NCBI GenBank assembly: GCA_019310785.1
Contig: JAFDDR010000008.1
Span: forward strand, 1-53,143
Length of the DNA stretch: 53,143 bases
Direction: 5' to 3'
Origin: Deltaproteobacteria bacterium
Lineage (GTDB): Bacteria; Desulfobacterota; DSM-4660; Desulfatiglandales; Desulfatiglandaceae
The position numbers were made by a program, and so were the translations under genes. How positions within the stretch are numbered: position 1 is the stretch's first letter; each line of letters opens with the position of its first letter. Positions 33,766 through 42,595 of the stretch are shown one piece after another. The notes under the pieces were generated by a model. The model was not told the DNA's origin. It made no database searches and saw only the letters and a program-made list of their open reading frames with translations.

Positions 33766-34884
33766 ATGGCCCTTAACAATTTCCGTGACAAAGTGGAAAG
33801 GCTGCTTTCATTTGCCGACGTCAAGATAGGAGGCGATCGCCCCTGGGATATTCAGGTCCATAACAAGGATCTTTATGTAAGATTGATGGCCAAGGGCTCA
33901 TTAGGTTTGGGAGAGTCCTATATGGACGGGTGGTGGGATTGCAAATGTCTTGACGAATTCTTCCATAGAGTTTTAAGGGCCAAACTGGATGACAAAATCA
34001 ATCCATGGTCCGGGCTTTTCAGTATCCTTAAGGCCAAGCTGTTCAATTTACAAAAACCTTCCCGCGCATTTCTTATCGGCAGGCACCATTATGATATCGG
34101 CAATAATCTTTACAGACACATGCTCGACGAACGCTTAATCTATAGTTCCGGCTACTGGAAAAACGCCTCTACTTTGGACGAATCCCAGGAGGCCAAGCTG
34201 GACTTAGTCTGCCGGAAATTAGAGCTTCAGTCGGGAATGAAAGTCATGGACATAGGTTGCGGCTGGGGGGGCACCGCCAGATTTGCGGCCGAGCGCTACC
34301 AGGTTGAGGTTGTCGGCATAACCGTTTCTGAAGAACAGGTAAAGTTTGGGAAGAAACTCTGCCAGGGGCTTCCGGTTGAAATCCGGTTGCAGGACTATCG
34401 GGGCCTAAAAGGCACTTTCGACCGGATACTGTCCCTCGGCATGTTCGAGCACGTGGGTTACAAGAATTACACCACTTTTATGCGCACAGTCAAAAGCCTC
34501 CTTAAGGATGGCGGGATATTCCTCTTGCATACCATCGGTGGAAACCGTTCTGTTACCGGGACAGACCCCTGGATAGAACGTTACATCTTTCCTAATTCCA
34601 TGCTACCGTCCTCGAGACAGATTTGCGAAGCAATCGAAGGGCTTTTCGTTCTTGAAGACTGGCATAGTTTCGGTGCAGATTACGATAAGACACTCATGCA
34701 CTGGTTTCAGAATTTCCATGACAATTGGGATGCCCTTAAAGAAGAATACGATGAGCGGTTCTACCGTATGTGGAAGTATTATCTGCTATCGTGCGCCGGC
34801 TCGTTCCGTGCGAGAACCAATCAGTTGTGGCAGATAGTCCTTTCTGCCGAGGGCATACCTGGAGGTTACCATTCTCCGCGGTGA
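33766..34884 (+). CDS. cfa: Cyclopropane-fatty-acyl-phospholipid synthase
   Basis: 372 residues with the usual pattern: N-terminal lipid-binding region (GLGESYMDGWWDCK), HYDIGNNLYRHMLDERLIYSSGYW, and SAM-binding motif VMDIGCGWGGTARFAAE. It methylates membrane phospholipid double bonds to cyclopropane with SAM. Catalytic Cys, Glu and His positions common in the family (LSLGMFEHVG, YIFPN) are present. Length is typical. It starts after AGAGGAAGG and lies about 70 bp after the cyclase gene on the same strand. Confidence 0.95.
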   Translation: MALNNFRDKVERLLSFADVKIGGDRPWDIQVHNKDLYVRLMAKGSLGLGESYMDGWWDCKCLDEFFHRVLRAKLDDKINPWSGLFSILKAKLFNLQKPSRAFLIGRHHYDIGNNLYRHMLDERLIYSSGYWKNASTLDESQEAKLDLVCRKLELQSGMKVMDIGCGWGGTARFAAERYQVEVVGITVSEEQVKFGKKLCQGLPVEIRLQDYRGLKGTFDRILSLGMFEHVGYKNYTTFMRTVKSLLKDGGIFLLHTIGGNRSVTGTDPWIERYIFPNSMLPSSRQICEAIEGLFVLEDWHSFGADYDKTLMHWFQNFHDNWDALKEEYDERFYRMWKYYLLSCAGSFRARTNQLWQIVLSAEGIPGGYHSPR

Positions 34885-34898
34885 AAAAGGCTTTTGGG

Positions 34899-36094
34899 TT
34901 AATAAGGAACCGTGGGGAGCATTTCCTGGGGTTCTGTGAGGAGGAACTCGCCTTTCTCGATCCAGCCCTTTAGGATACGGGCGATTTCAAGGGCCCGGAC
35001 ATATGAAGACAAAGGGGACGTGGGGATCTCCTGCCCGTTAAAGCGGATTGTCCCACTTTTCAGTTCCGCATAGCTTACCTGCCCCAGACTGGTCCCTTCT
35101 CCTTTTGGATAATCAACCCCATAGTCAATAATCTGGGTATGAATCTCTTCATCGGAAATGCCCGTGAAACGAGCCATTTCCTCGTTCAAGATAGGGATGG
35201 GGACGCCCACGCCCACTGCAAGAGAACAACCGTAGCCTAACATACTCACCCCTGCGACCCATCTGGGTGCCATCTCTTTCAGGTTTCCCGTAGTCATGAG
35301 TGTGCCGCCAGGTGTCAGGGGAAGACCGTTTTTGTCCCTCTTGACATTCGGATTGTGCTGGGTTCCCGGGCCGATAATGTATCCTTTGGCGCCACCCAGA
35401 AAAATCCTTGTACCCAGGCCAAGGGTAAGGAAGTAGGGATCATTAAAAAGGGGGCTCAATTGTCCGGATGTGCAATAATTTGCGTTCCCGGCGTTGGGTT
35501 TCAGGACCCCCATGTACGTATAGATGGTCTTTTTGGACAGATTATGGTCTTTTTGGACAGATTTATTGCGCAATTATAGTTCTGGTAAGCGTTTCTCGGG
35601 TCTAACAACACGGCATACGGAAGTTCCTCAAGGGTGACCCGCTTTCTGATCTCACGGTTGGGATAGCAGTCCGTGCCATAGGCCGTAGCCTTCAAATTTA
35701 CCTTTTTACCTGCCACAAGATCGTGGATAACGTGTCCGCCGCCATATTTAAATTGCCCCGGATGCACCCTGTTTAAGGGATCATCCTCTGCCGGCTCGGT
35801 TACCCCGATAAACAGGTCAACGGCTGCAATGCCCGCATACGCCGGCACGCCGTTAAGCCATGCCTTGGACGCCTTGATGGCAGGCCTGGTATGGCCGAAA
35901 TTGATAAAGGCCCCGGAAGAGCACATGGGCGAAAATGTACCCGTGGTCACCACGTCAACCTCCCGGGCGGCCTTTTTGGCCCCTTTCTTTTTGACGATTC
36001 CGGCCATCTCATCGGCCGTGACCACCACAACTTTGCCTTGTTTTATCTTGCGGTTGATTTCCTCGATTGTCCTTTTAACTTTCTTTTGCGCCAT
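34899..36094 (-). pseudogene. DUF39 homocysteine-biosynthesis gene, frameshifted by a tandem duplication
   Basis: The 5' part (36094 to about 35562) reads MAQKKVKRTIEEINRKIKQG, TTGTFSPMCSSGAFINFGH and NLKATAYGTDCYPNRE. The 3' part in another frame (35543 to 34899) reads YTYMGVLKPNAGNANYCTSG, GTRIFLGGAKGYIIGPGTQHNP and so on. Together they match the DUF39 family, which makes homocysteine from aspartate semialdehyde and sulfide in methanogens and sulfate reducers. A perfect 20-bp tandem duplication (35524-35563) separates the frames; deleting one copy joins NLSKKTI to YTYMGVL without loss. It is thus either a recent mutant, a phase-variable state or an assembly artefact. The restored protein would be about 390 residues. 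Confidence 0.85.
35524..35563. repeat. Perfect 20-bp tandem duplication inside DUF39 gene
   Basis: Two identical 20-bp units follow each other (35524-35543 and 35544-35563). Since 20 is not a multiple of three, the duplication shifts the frame of the gene on the minus strand. Confidence 0.95.
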
Positions 36095-36184
36095 TCTCAG
36101 TTGACCTCCGGAATATACGTATGGGTGGAAATAATAAGGACTCTAACTCATTATGACAAGGAAAAGTTTGTCACAATGTAATAT

Positions 36185-36226
36185 TTTAGCTGTTTGAAAA
36201 ATGCCTCACCCCTGCAAAGAGCTAAA
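36185..36226. repeat. 42-nt hairpin element, copy 2 of a covarying pair
   Basis: TTTAGCT (36185-36191) pairs with AGCTAAA (36220-36226). The loop contains TTTGAAAAAT, GCCTCACC and CCTGCAA. 35 of 42 positions equal copy 1 at 11866-11907, and the closing pair differs by a compensating change. Confidence 0.55.
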
Positions 36227-36286
36227 GTATAACCACATAACAAATATCTCCGACTTACAATAATCATGCCAAATGACCCGCCGTCC

Positions 36287-36313
36287 TTGACTTTAATTCG
36301 CCTTTCCTATAAA
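36287..36313 (+). promoter_or_regulatory. Possible sigma-70 promoter of kdsA
   Basis: TTGACT (36287-36292) and TATAAA (36308-36313) with a 15-bp spacer, shorter than the ideal 17, lie about 120 bp before kdsA. Good hexamers but suboptimal spacing. Confidence 0.35.
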
Positions 36314-36434
36314 AATAGAAATGTATGCGAAGACATGGATTGGTTCCCTCCGCTCATCCGGCTATAGGGGGATAATCAGGGAGTATTAGTAGAATGATGC
36401 CTGCCCGGGTTTTTCTCAGTTCAGGTTTAAAAAA

Positions 36435-37262
36435 ATGACACAAAGCATCAAAATTGGTCAATTTAACATCGGAACAGACGGCCCTTTATTTTTAATTTCA
36501 GGGCCTTGCGTCATTGAAAATGAAGCTGTGACCCTAAAAGTGGCACATTTTTTGAGAAAAACAGGCCAGGACCTCGATATTCCCGTTATTTTTAAGACCT
36601 CATATGACAAGGCCAACCGGACATCTTTAAATTCCTTCAGAGGACCGGGGATCGATGAAGGTCTTGAAATTATTCGGAAAGTGAAAGAGGAAACCGGGTT
36701 GCCAGTCCTGTCCGATGTTCATGATACAGGGGAGATGGAAAAGGCGGCCAAGGTCCTTGACGTAATTCAGATCCCGGCGTTCTTGTGCCGCCAGACCGAC
36801 CTGATTCAAAGTGCCGCCATGACCGGGCTCCCGGTTAATATCAAGAAGGGACAGTTTGTTTCGCCATGGGACATGGGACCGGCCATTGAAAAAGTGACTT
36901 CCATCAGCAAAAATGGCGTAATCCTTACGGAGCGGGGAGCCTCGTTTGGTTACAACAATCTGGTGGTTGATATCAGGTCCATACCTATTATGAAAAGGTT
37001 CGGGGTTCCCGTGGTATTTGACGCAACCCATAGTGTGCAGCTTCCGGGAGGAAAGGGAACCTGCTCTGGTGGCCAGAAGGAGTTCGTGGGCCACCTGTCT
37101 AAGGCTGCTGTTGCGGCCGGTGCCGACGGCGTGTTTTTGGAAATCCATCCTGACCCGGAATCCGCGCTCTGCGACGGTCCCAATTCATTACCTCTCCATG
37201 AGCTCATCCCCCTGTTGACCGTACTTAAGGAGATCCATAGCCTCGTAAGAGCCCCAATATGA
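36435..37262 (+). CDS. kdsA: 3-deoxy-8-phosphooctulonate synthase
   Basis: 275 residues of normal length. The start MTQSIKIGQFNIG is followed by LFLISGPCVIENE, SYDKANRTSLNSFRGPGI, QIPAFLCRQTDLI and VVFDATHSVQLPGG, all KdsA signatures. It condenses phosphoenolpyruvate and arabinose-5-phosphate to Kdo-8-phosphate for lipopolysaccharide core. It is the first gene of the Kdo/LPS-export/rpoN set and is cytoplasmic. The ribosome site is weak (TTCAGG). The metal-site Cys (GPCV) suggests the metal-dependent class, which is an inference. Confidence 0.97.
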   Translation: MTQSIKIGQFNIGTDGPLFLISGPCVIENEAVTLKVAHFLRKTGQDLDIPVIFKTSYDKANRTSLNSFRGPGIDEGLEIIRKVKEETGLPVLSDVHDTGEMEKAAKVLDVIQIPAFLCRQTDLIQSAAMTGLPVNIKKGQFVSPWDMGPAIEKVTSISKNGVILTERGASFGYNNLVVDIRSIPIMKRFGVPVVFDATHSVQLPGGKGTCSGGQKEFVGHLSKAAVAAGADGVFLEIHPDPESALCDGPNSLPLHELIPLLTVLKEIHSLVRAPI

Positions 37263-37359
37263 TAGCCGGTCATCGGTCAACATTCCTTTCCTGCCGTGTT
37301 GTCGGAAAAGTATGTATCAGGAGGGATGTTGTACTAAGGTATACATGGACTAACACCAT

Positions 37360-37881
37360 ATGACAGAAGAAAAGGCCGCTAAAATCAAGTTGGTTTTCCT
37401 TGACGTGGACGGCGTAATGACGGACGGGCGTATTACAATGGATGCTCAAGGAAAAGAGACCAAGTCCTTTTGCGTCAAGGATGGCCTGGGCCTGAGAATG
37501 CTCATATCCGGGGGCATGGACGTGGTCATTGTTACGGGCCGGAGTTCGCAGGTAGTGGCGCATCGTGCCAAGGACCTGGGAATTGAGGAAGTGCACCAGG
37601 GCATCACGGACAAGAATTTGTTGTGCAGACAGATAATAAAAGACAGGGGGTTTACGAAACAGGAGGTCTGTTGTATAGGAGATGACCTTGCGGATCTTCC
37701 CATGTTTTCCGAGGTAGGTTTGTGCATAGCAGTGGCAGATGCGGTCAAAGAGGTCCGCGAGGCAGCAGACTTTATTACAAGAAGCAAGGGAGGTTTTGGG
37801 GCTGTCAGAGAGGCATGCGAATGGCTCCTGAAATGTCAGGGGAAATGGCAGACCGCCCTGGCCCCTTTCGCCGGAGAATAG
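37360..37881 (+). CDS. kdsC: 3-deoxy-D-manno-octulosonate 8-phosphate phosphatase
   Basis: 173 residues, a C0-type HAD phosphatase: LVFLDVDGVMTDGRI (nucleophile Asp and acid Asp), VIVTGRSSQVVAHRAKDLGI, a Lys in the third motif, and CIGDDLADLPMFSEVG. It removes phosphate from Kdo-8-P. It lies about 100 bp after kdsA. The arabinose-5-phosphate isomerase gene kdsD, often between the two, is absent here. Family and role are confident; related tetramer-forming HADs of this class can act on other substrates, but the context decides for KdsC. Confidence 0.93.
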   Translation: MTEEKAAKIKLVFLDVDGVMTDGRITMDAQGKETKSFCVKDGLGLRMLISGGMDVVIVTGRSSQVVAHRAKDLGIEEVHQGITDKNLLCRQIIKDRGFTKQEVCCIGDDLADLPMFSEVGLCIAVADAVKEVREAADFITRSKGGFGAVREACEWLLKCQGKWQTALAPFAGE

Positions 37882-37928
37882 GCTTTACAGAATAAGTTGA
37901 GCACTGGTATAATCTAAAGTGAGCGGTG

Positions 37929-38498
37929 ATGATAAACCTCCTTAAAAAACACTGGCCCCTGATAGCAATAGTTGCACTGCTGGTCGTGGTTTCATTTTAC
38001 CTCGCAAAACCCGGCAAGGAGATTGTTCAAGGGCCCGTGGCAGAAGGTATTGCGCCGAAGGAGGGGCTCAAGCTCAAAGATATCCATTATACTCAGGATG
38101 ATCCGGATGCAAGGATCAAATGGGTCCTGGATGCAAAAGAAGTGACATTCTCCGAAGACAGGAATTTTATCATATTTCACGACTTCCGGCTTGAAGTGGC
38201 GCCGGAGGACAGGCCCTGGTTTAGGCTAAAGGGTAAGAAGGGGGAGTATTCCAGGGATTCCGGGGATATGAAACTCTGGGGAGATCTGGAAGGATCGTCC
38301 CAAAATGGGTACAGGATCACTACCGAGCTTATACGGATAAACGAAAAACAGGGACACATGAAGACAGACAAACCAGTCAAGATATTCGGCCCTTTTTTTT
38401 CAGTGAAAGGCCGGGGCCTTTTCATAGATTTGGAAAAGGAAAGCGTCGAGATACTATCGGACGTGACAACCATTATATTCGAGGAGTCTTTGACCTGA
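37929..38498 (+). CDS. lptC: LPS export protein LptC
   Basis: 189 residues from the ATG at 37929 (the GTG just before is less likely), with one N-terminal membrane helix (WPLIAIVALLVVVSFYL) and a periplasmic beta-jellyroll of the LptC type (WVLDAKEVTFSEDRNFIIF; LWGDLEGSSQNGYRITTEL). It links the LptBFG transporter to LptA for lipopolysaccharide export. Its stop overlaps the lptA start by 1 bp. The sequence is divergent, as usual for LptC, but the gene order kdsC-lptC-lptA makes the call firm. Confidence 0.88.
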   Translation: MINLLKKHWPLIAIVALLVVVSFYLAKPGKEIVQGPVAEGIAPKEGLKLKDIHYTQDDPDARIKWVLDAKEVTFSEDRNFIIFHDFRLEVAPEDRPWFRLKGKKGEYSRDSGDMKLWGDLEGSSQNGYRITTELIRINEKQGHMKTDKPVKIFGPFFSVKGRGLFIDLEKESVEILSDVTTIIFEESLT

Positions 38499-39043
38499 TG
38501 GAAGACCTGAAGTGCAAGCCTTTTTTTCTGCTGATGATCGTCCTGTTTGGGCTTCTGTTGCCATGCTTTGCCGGTTCCGAGACGTTAAAAGAAGAGCTTG
38601 GCAAGGGTGGATCCAAAGAGATGGTAATAAAATCAAACAAACTGGAAGTGGACGATAATCGGAAAGTGGTGATATTTACAGGTGATGTCGATGCCAAAAG
38701 AGAAGATTTCGTGATAAATTGTAAAAAGCTGGTCGTTTTCTACAAAAGCCTGCCCGGCAGCAAGGAACCGGGCAAGGGAAAAACCGAGGTTGACAAGATT
38801 GTTGCCACGGGACATGTAAAAATTACTCATGCACAGGGCGGGTCAGCTACTGCGGAAAAGGCCGTTTATTATCAGAGGGATGAGAAAGTGGTGCTTACGC
38901 AAAATCCGGTTGTGAAAAGGGGAAATGATTTTGTAGAAGGTGACCGCATTACTATGTATTTAAAAGAAAATCGTAGTGTTGTGGAGAGTTCCGGGGACAG
39001 GAAGGTCAGGGCCATCATCTACCCAAAATCCAAAAAGAAATAG
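38498..39043 (+). CDS. lptA: LPS transport periplasmic protein LptA
   Basis: 181 residues with a signal peptide (LLMIVLFGLLLPCFAGS) and an OstA-like beta-jellyroll: IKSNKLEVDDNRKVVIFTGD, VDKIVATGHVKITHAQGGS, and KVVLTQNPVVKRGNDFVEGD. It bridges the periplasm for LPS. Its start overlaps lptC (TGATGG). The Pro/Lys loop (SLPGSKEPGKGKTE) is longer than in enterics. The usual next gene, lptB, is missing; rpoN follows after 142 bp. Confidence 0.92.
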   Translation: MEDLKCKPFFLLMIVLFGLLLPCFAGSETLKEELGKGGSKEMVIKSNKLEVDDNRKVVIFTGDVDAKREDFVINCKKLVVFYKSLPGSKEPGKGKTEVDKIVATGHVKITHAQGGSATAEKAVYYQRDEKVVLTQNPVVKRGNDFVEGDRITMYLKENRSVVESSGDRKVRAIIYPKSKKK

Positions 39044-39185
39044 AACAACCGAAACTTGAAAGATCGGTTCCCATGTATTATTATCCAAGACCATGACCTC
39101 CGGGAAACGTTGGGTGAAGGAAAAAATTGTTTAAGGTGAAAATTGCGACTATGATGTTTCAGATTAGGTTGGCTGCCCCCTTATT

Positions 39186-40625
39186 ATGGCATTAGAATTA
39201 AGACAATCATTAGGCCTGGCCCAGCAGCTTATCATGACACCCCAGTTGCAGCAGGCCATCAAACTCCTTCAGCTTTCCAGGCTTGAACTCGTGGAAACCC
39301 TGTACGAGGAAATGGAGACCAACCCCTTACTTGAAGAACAGGTTCCGGATGAAGCCGAGGAGGACAAAACAACCGAGGATGTTGGAGATGAACCCGCACA
39401 GGAAAGTCAGGATCCCCCTGAGGTAACTGTTGAGGAACATGCCCGGGATGACGTGGACTGGGAGAATTACCTTTCCGAGTATAATACCGGGTGGGCTGAA
39501 TCGCCTGTTAAGGGAAAAGAGGCCCCCTCCTTTGAAAATATCACGGCCACCAAGCCAAACCTATCCTCCCATCTAATGTGGCAGCTCAGCGTGAGCAATC
39601 TTGATGAAAAACAGAGGGAAATCGGCATTCATGTTATCGGGAATCTGGACGATGACGGCTATCTTGACATATCCCTAAAAGAAATATCCGAAATTACCGG
39701 CCACGCTGTTGAAAAAGTGCTTGAAACACTTCGTCTTATTCAGAATTTTGATCCCGTAGGCGTGGCCGCCAGGGACACTCGGGAAACCCTACTGGTCCAG
39801 GCCAGGTTCCATGATCTCGGGGGTACTATTGTTGAGAAGATCATTATGGATCATCTCGGTGATCTGGAAAACAAAAAATACGATCAGGTTGCCAAAGACC
39901 TTAGTGTCACGCTTCAGGAGGTGCTTACTGCCGTGTCCGTGATTCAGGGACTGGAGCCAAAGCCGGGCAGGACATATTCGAACGAAGAAACCATCTATAT
40001 CACACCTGACATCTATGTTTTCAAGGTGGGCGATGATTATGAAATCGTGTTGAACGAAGACGGCCTGCCCAAACTGCGGATCAACGGATATTACAGGGAT
40101 ATTATGCGCAACAGAGACTCTGTGTCCGAGAAGGCCAGGACATACATCCAGGAGAAACTGAAATCAGCAGCCTGGTTGATTAAGAGTATTCACCAGCGGC
40201 AAAGGACCATATACCGGGTGACAGAGAGTATTATCAGGTTTCAAGGGGGTTTTTTAGCTAACGGGATCACCGGCCTCAAACCCCTTGTGCTTCGTAATGT
40301 GGCCGAAGACATTCAGATGCACGAATCTACCGTGAGCAGGGTGACGACTAATAAATACATACAAACGCCCCAAGGGCTTTTTGAGTTAAAGTTCTTTTTT
40401 AACAGCTCCATTAGCAGCGTTTACGGTGATGATGTTGCCTCTGAAAGCGTAAAAGAATACGTCCGCAATATTATTAAATCGGAGAACAAGGTCAAGCCTT
40501 TCAGTGATCAGGGTATTGCGGATATCCTGAAAAAATTGAATATAAAGGTTGCACGCCGGACCATTGCCAAATATCGGGAGTCCATGGATATATTGCCTTC
40601 AAGGAAGAGGAAAAACCTTTATTAA
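39186..40625 (+). CDS. rpoN: RNA polymerase sigma-54 factor
   Basis: 479 residues. The activator-contact region I is intact (LRQSLGLAQQLIMTPQLQQA), followed by an acidic region II, the core-binding domain, the helix-turn-helix and the RpoN box (ARRTIAKYRESMDILPS). It recognises -24/-12 promoters and needs AAA+ activators such as those at 10136 and 25636 in this window. It lies between lptA and hpf as in many proteobacteria. Length is normal. Confidence 0.97.
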   Translation: MALELRQSLGLAQQLIMTPQLQQAIKLLQLSRLELVETLYEEMETNPLLEEQVPDEAEEDKTTEDVGDEPAQESQDPPEVTVEEHARDDVDWENYLSEYNTGWAESPVKGKEAPSFENITATKPNLSSHLMWQLSVSNLDEKQREIGIHVIGNLDDDGYLDISLKEISEITGHAVEKVLETLRLIQNFDPVGVAARDTRETLLVQARFHDLGGTIVEKIIMDHLGDLENKKYDQVAKDLSVTLQEVLTAVSVIQGLEPKPGRTYSNEETIYITPDIYVFKVGDDYEIVLNEDGLPKLRINGYYRDIMRNRDSVSEKARTYIQEKLKSAAWLIKSIHQRQRTIYRVTESIIRFQGGFLANGITGLKPLVLRNVAEDIQMHESTVSRVTTNKYIQTPQGLFELKFFFNSSISSVYGDDVASESVKEYVRNIIKSENKVKPFSDQGIADILKKLNIKVARRTIAKYRESMDILPSRKRKNLY

Positions 40626-40637
40626 AAGGAGAGTTTT

Positions 40638-41183
40638 ATGGATATTATTGTTACATTCAGACACACGGAACCTATAGAAAGTCTAAAGACCTATGCTGAA
40701 GAAAAGGTCTCCAAGCTAAAGAAATATCTGGATTTTCCTGTGGAAGCCCACATTGTTTTGAGTGTTGAAAAATTCAGGCACCAAGCGGACGTGACACTCA
40801 GCTTGGATGGAACCAGGATAAAAGGTGTCGAAGAGACAGGAGACATGTACTCGGCCATTGACCAGGTAATGGATAAGATCGAAAAACAGGTCAAAAGGCA
40901 CCTGTCCAAGATAAGAGACCACCGATCAGAAAACATGAGAGGTGAAGACAAATCGATGAGTGAGGAAGCAGAAGCGGACGAAGCCTCTGAATTGGATCAA
41001 AAGGAATTGGTGATAGAAATTGAAAAAATGGTCGCCAAGCCCATGGATCCGGAGGAGGCTGCCATGCAGCTTAATCTGTCAAGGCAGGACTTTCTGGTAT
41101 TCAGAAATGCCAAATCCAGGGAAATTAACGTGATTTACAGGCGCGGGGACAATATGCTGGGACTCATTGAGCCCCAGGGATAA
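40638..41183 (+). CDS. hpf: Ribosome hibernation promoting factor, long form
   Basis: 181 residues, preceded by AAAGGAG. Residues 1-95 form the HPF/RaiA fold (MDIIVTFRHTEPIESLKTYA; HQADVTLSLDGTRIKG). A charged linker (about 100-125) and a C-terminal dimerisation domain follow (DPEEAAMQLNLSRQDFLVFRN; REINVIYRRGDNMLGLIEP), the long-form build that pairs ribosomes as 100S particles. It is 12 bp after rpoN, so co-transcribed. Confidence 0.93.
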   Translation: MDIIVTFRHTEPIESLKTYAEEKVSKLKKYLDFPVEAHIVLSVEKFRHQADVTLSLDGTRIKGVEETGDMYSAIDQVMDKIEKQVKRHLSKIRDHRSENMRGEDKSMSEEAEADEASELDQKELVIEIEKMVAKPMDPEEAAMQLNLSRQDFLVFRNAKSREINVIYRRGDNMLGLIEPQG

Positions 41184-41228
41184 TGTCCACGTCAATAACT
41201 TCAACAGACCCAAGTAGGGATCGACTTA

Positions 41229-41690
41229 ATGAAACTTTCTGAAATCTTGGAAGAAAATAATATTATCTCCGAGTTGAAAGCCAGTGACAAAAAAGGCGTT
41301 TTGGAAGAATTGACCGAAACCATATCCAGCCGTGATTCCTCCATAGACAAAGCGGCCCTTGTTAAGGTACTTGTAGAAAGAGAACGCCTTGGTAGTACAG
41401 GTATCGGAGATGGTGTGGCCATACCCCATGGAAAGCTCAGCAGCGTTATTCACCCTATTATTTCATTTGGAAGAAGTAAGCAGGGGCTTGACTTTGATTC
41501 CATGGATGGACAGCCCGCATATTTGTTCTTTCTGATCGTAGCGCCTGAAAATTCTTCTGGTTTTCATCTGCAGGTATTGGCAAGAATAGCAAAAATCCTG
41601 AAAAACAGCGCCTTTCGGAAAAAGTTGATGGGGGCTGCTAATAGAGAAGATATTTATCAAACGATCATACAGACCGATGAAGAATCTTGA
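41229..41690 (+). CDS. ptsN: PTS nitrogen-regulatory EIIA protein
   Basis: 153 residues of EIIA-fructose/Ntr type. The phosphorylated His is in GVAIPHGKLSSV, and the rest of the fold is present (FLIVAPENSSGFHLQVLARIAKILK). It takes phosphate from the PTS-Ntr chain and regulates, among others, potassium and sigma-54-linked functions. The position after hpf is the standard rpoN-cluster order. The usual next gene rapZ is not present; a mannose-type EIIA follows. Confidence 0.93.
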   Translation: MKLSEILEENNIISELKASDKKGVLEELTETISSRDSSIDKAALVKVLVERERLGSTGIGDGVAIPHGKLSSVIHPIISFGRSKQGLDFDSMDGQPAYLFFLIVAPENSSGFHLQVLARIAKILKNSAFRKKLMGAANREDIYQTIIQTDEES

Positions 41691-41717
41691 AACCTTCAAA
41701 GGACCGTGAGGAAGATT

Positions 41718-42077
41718 ATGATTGGATTGCTGATTATTTCTCACTGCGAAGTGGGTAAAGAATTCTTGAATGCTGCAGAACTCATTGTAGGACGCCTGGA
41801 GGCCGCTGACGCCATCTCCATTACCCAGTTAACGGAGAGTAAGGAGATGTTGACTTTGATTTCCAAGAAGATAAGGGTTCTTGACCGTGGTCAGGGGGTT
41901 CTTATCCTCACCGATATGTTCGGCGGAACCCCTTCCAATCTGAGCCTTTCCTTTTTGAAAGAAGAGATGGTTGAGGTTTTGACGGGTGTCAATCTTCCGA
42001 TGGTTATTGCCGTAGCCCAGGATCGAGACCGTCTTACGAGCATTGCCTTGGCCGGAAATCTTCTGAAATTGGAATGA
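41718..42077 (+). CDS. PTS mannose-family EIIA protein
   Basis: 119 residues from the ATG at 41718 with GAGGAAG upstream; a GTG at 41706 overlaps that site. The phospho-acceptor His lies in LLIISHCEVGKEF, and the family motif ILTDMFGGTPSNLSL is clear. No PTS permease gene is present, so it likely acts as a regulatory relay with PtsN, as in other deltaproteobacteria with an incomplete PTS. Its stop overlaps the rimI start. Confidence 0.88.
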   Translation: MIGLLIISHCEVGKEFLNAAELIVGRLEAADAISITQLTESKEMLTLISKKIRVLDRGQGVLILTDMFGGTPSNLSLSFLKEEMVEVLTGVNLPMVIAVAQDRDRLTSIALAGNLLKLE

Positions 42078-42592
42078 TCTCCCTCGTAGATATTACTGCA
42101 CAGAATGTTTCCCGCTTTCTGGATGACATCCTGGAAATCGAAAGGTCCTCCTTTCCATCTCCCTGGAGTTCAAAGGCATTCCGCCAAGAGACAGATCGTC
42201 GGGTTTCACACCTCTGGGCCCTCAGGGCAGAGGGTGTATTTCTCGGATACATATGCTTTTGGATGTTTTCGGGTGAGATTCACCTGATGAATATTGCCGT
42301 TCACCCGAAGAAACGTGGTAACGGTTTCGGCAGCCATCTCTTGGCCAAAATGATAGAAACAGGGAGGTCAGAAGGGGCTGACAAGGCATGGCTTGAGGTC
42401 AGGCCCTCTAACATAATGGCGAGGGTCCTGTACAAAAAAATCGGATTCAAGGAGACAGGACGCAGCCCACGGTATTATGACGACACCAATGAAGACGCGA
42501 TTGTCATGTCCATGTCTCTCTTGCCATTCCCTCCTCTACGAGCCGGAAGTCAGGCAGGGGGAGGGCTGAATTCAACGACAACCAGGAGGTGA
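42074..42592 (+). CDS. rimI: Ribosomal protein S18-alanine N-acetyltransferase family
   Basis: 172 residues of the GNAT fold: acetyl-CoA loop AVHPKKRGNGFGSHLLAKMI, then ARVLYKKIGFKETGRSPRYY and EDAIVMSMSL, matching RimI. It overlaps the EIIA gene by 4 bp. The last about 20 residues (AGSQAGGGLNSTTTRR) are beyond the usual RimI end and may come from read-through of a short repeat. It acetylates the N-terminal Ala of S18 in the model case. gap follows after 3 bp with its ribosome site inside the rimI end. Confidence 0.88.
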   Translation: MISLVDITAQNVSRFLDDILEIERSSFPSPWSSKAFRQETDRRVSHLWALRAEGVFLGYICFWMFSGEIHLMNIAVHPKKRGNGFGSHLLAKMIETGRSEGADKAWLEVRPSNIMARVLYKKIGFKETGRSPRYYDDTNEDAIVMSMSLLPFPPLRAGSQAGGGLNSTTTRR

Positions 42593-42595
42593 AAA

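Larger units (their letters stand above)
36095..36434. other. 340-bp intergenic region between DUF39 and kdsA
   Basis: No gene is supported. It contains the 42-nt hairpin element copy 2 (36185-36226) and a possible promoter (36287-36313). Both neighbours diverge from here, so it holds start signals for kdsA on the plus strand and for the DUF39 gene on the minus strand. Confidence 0.6.
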
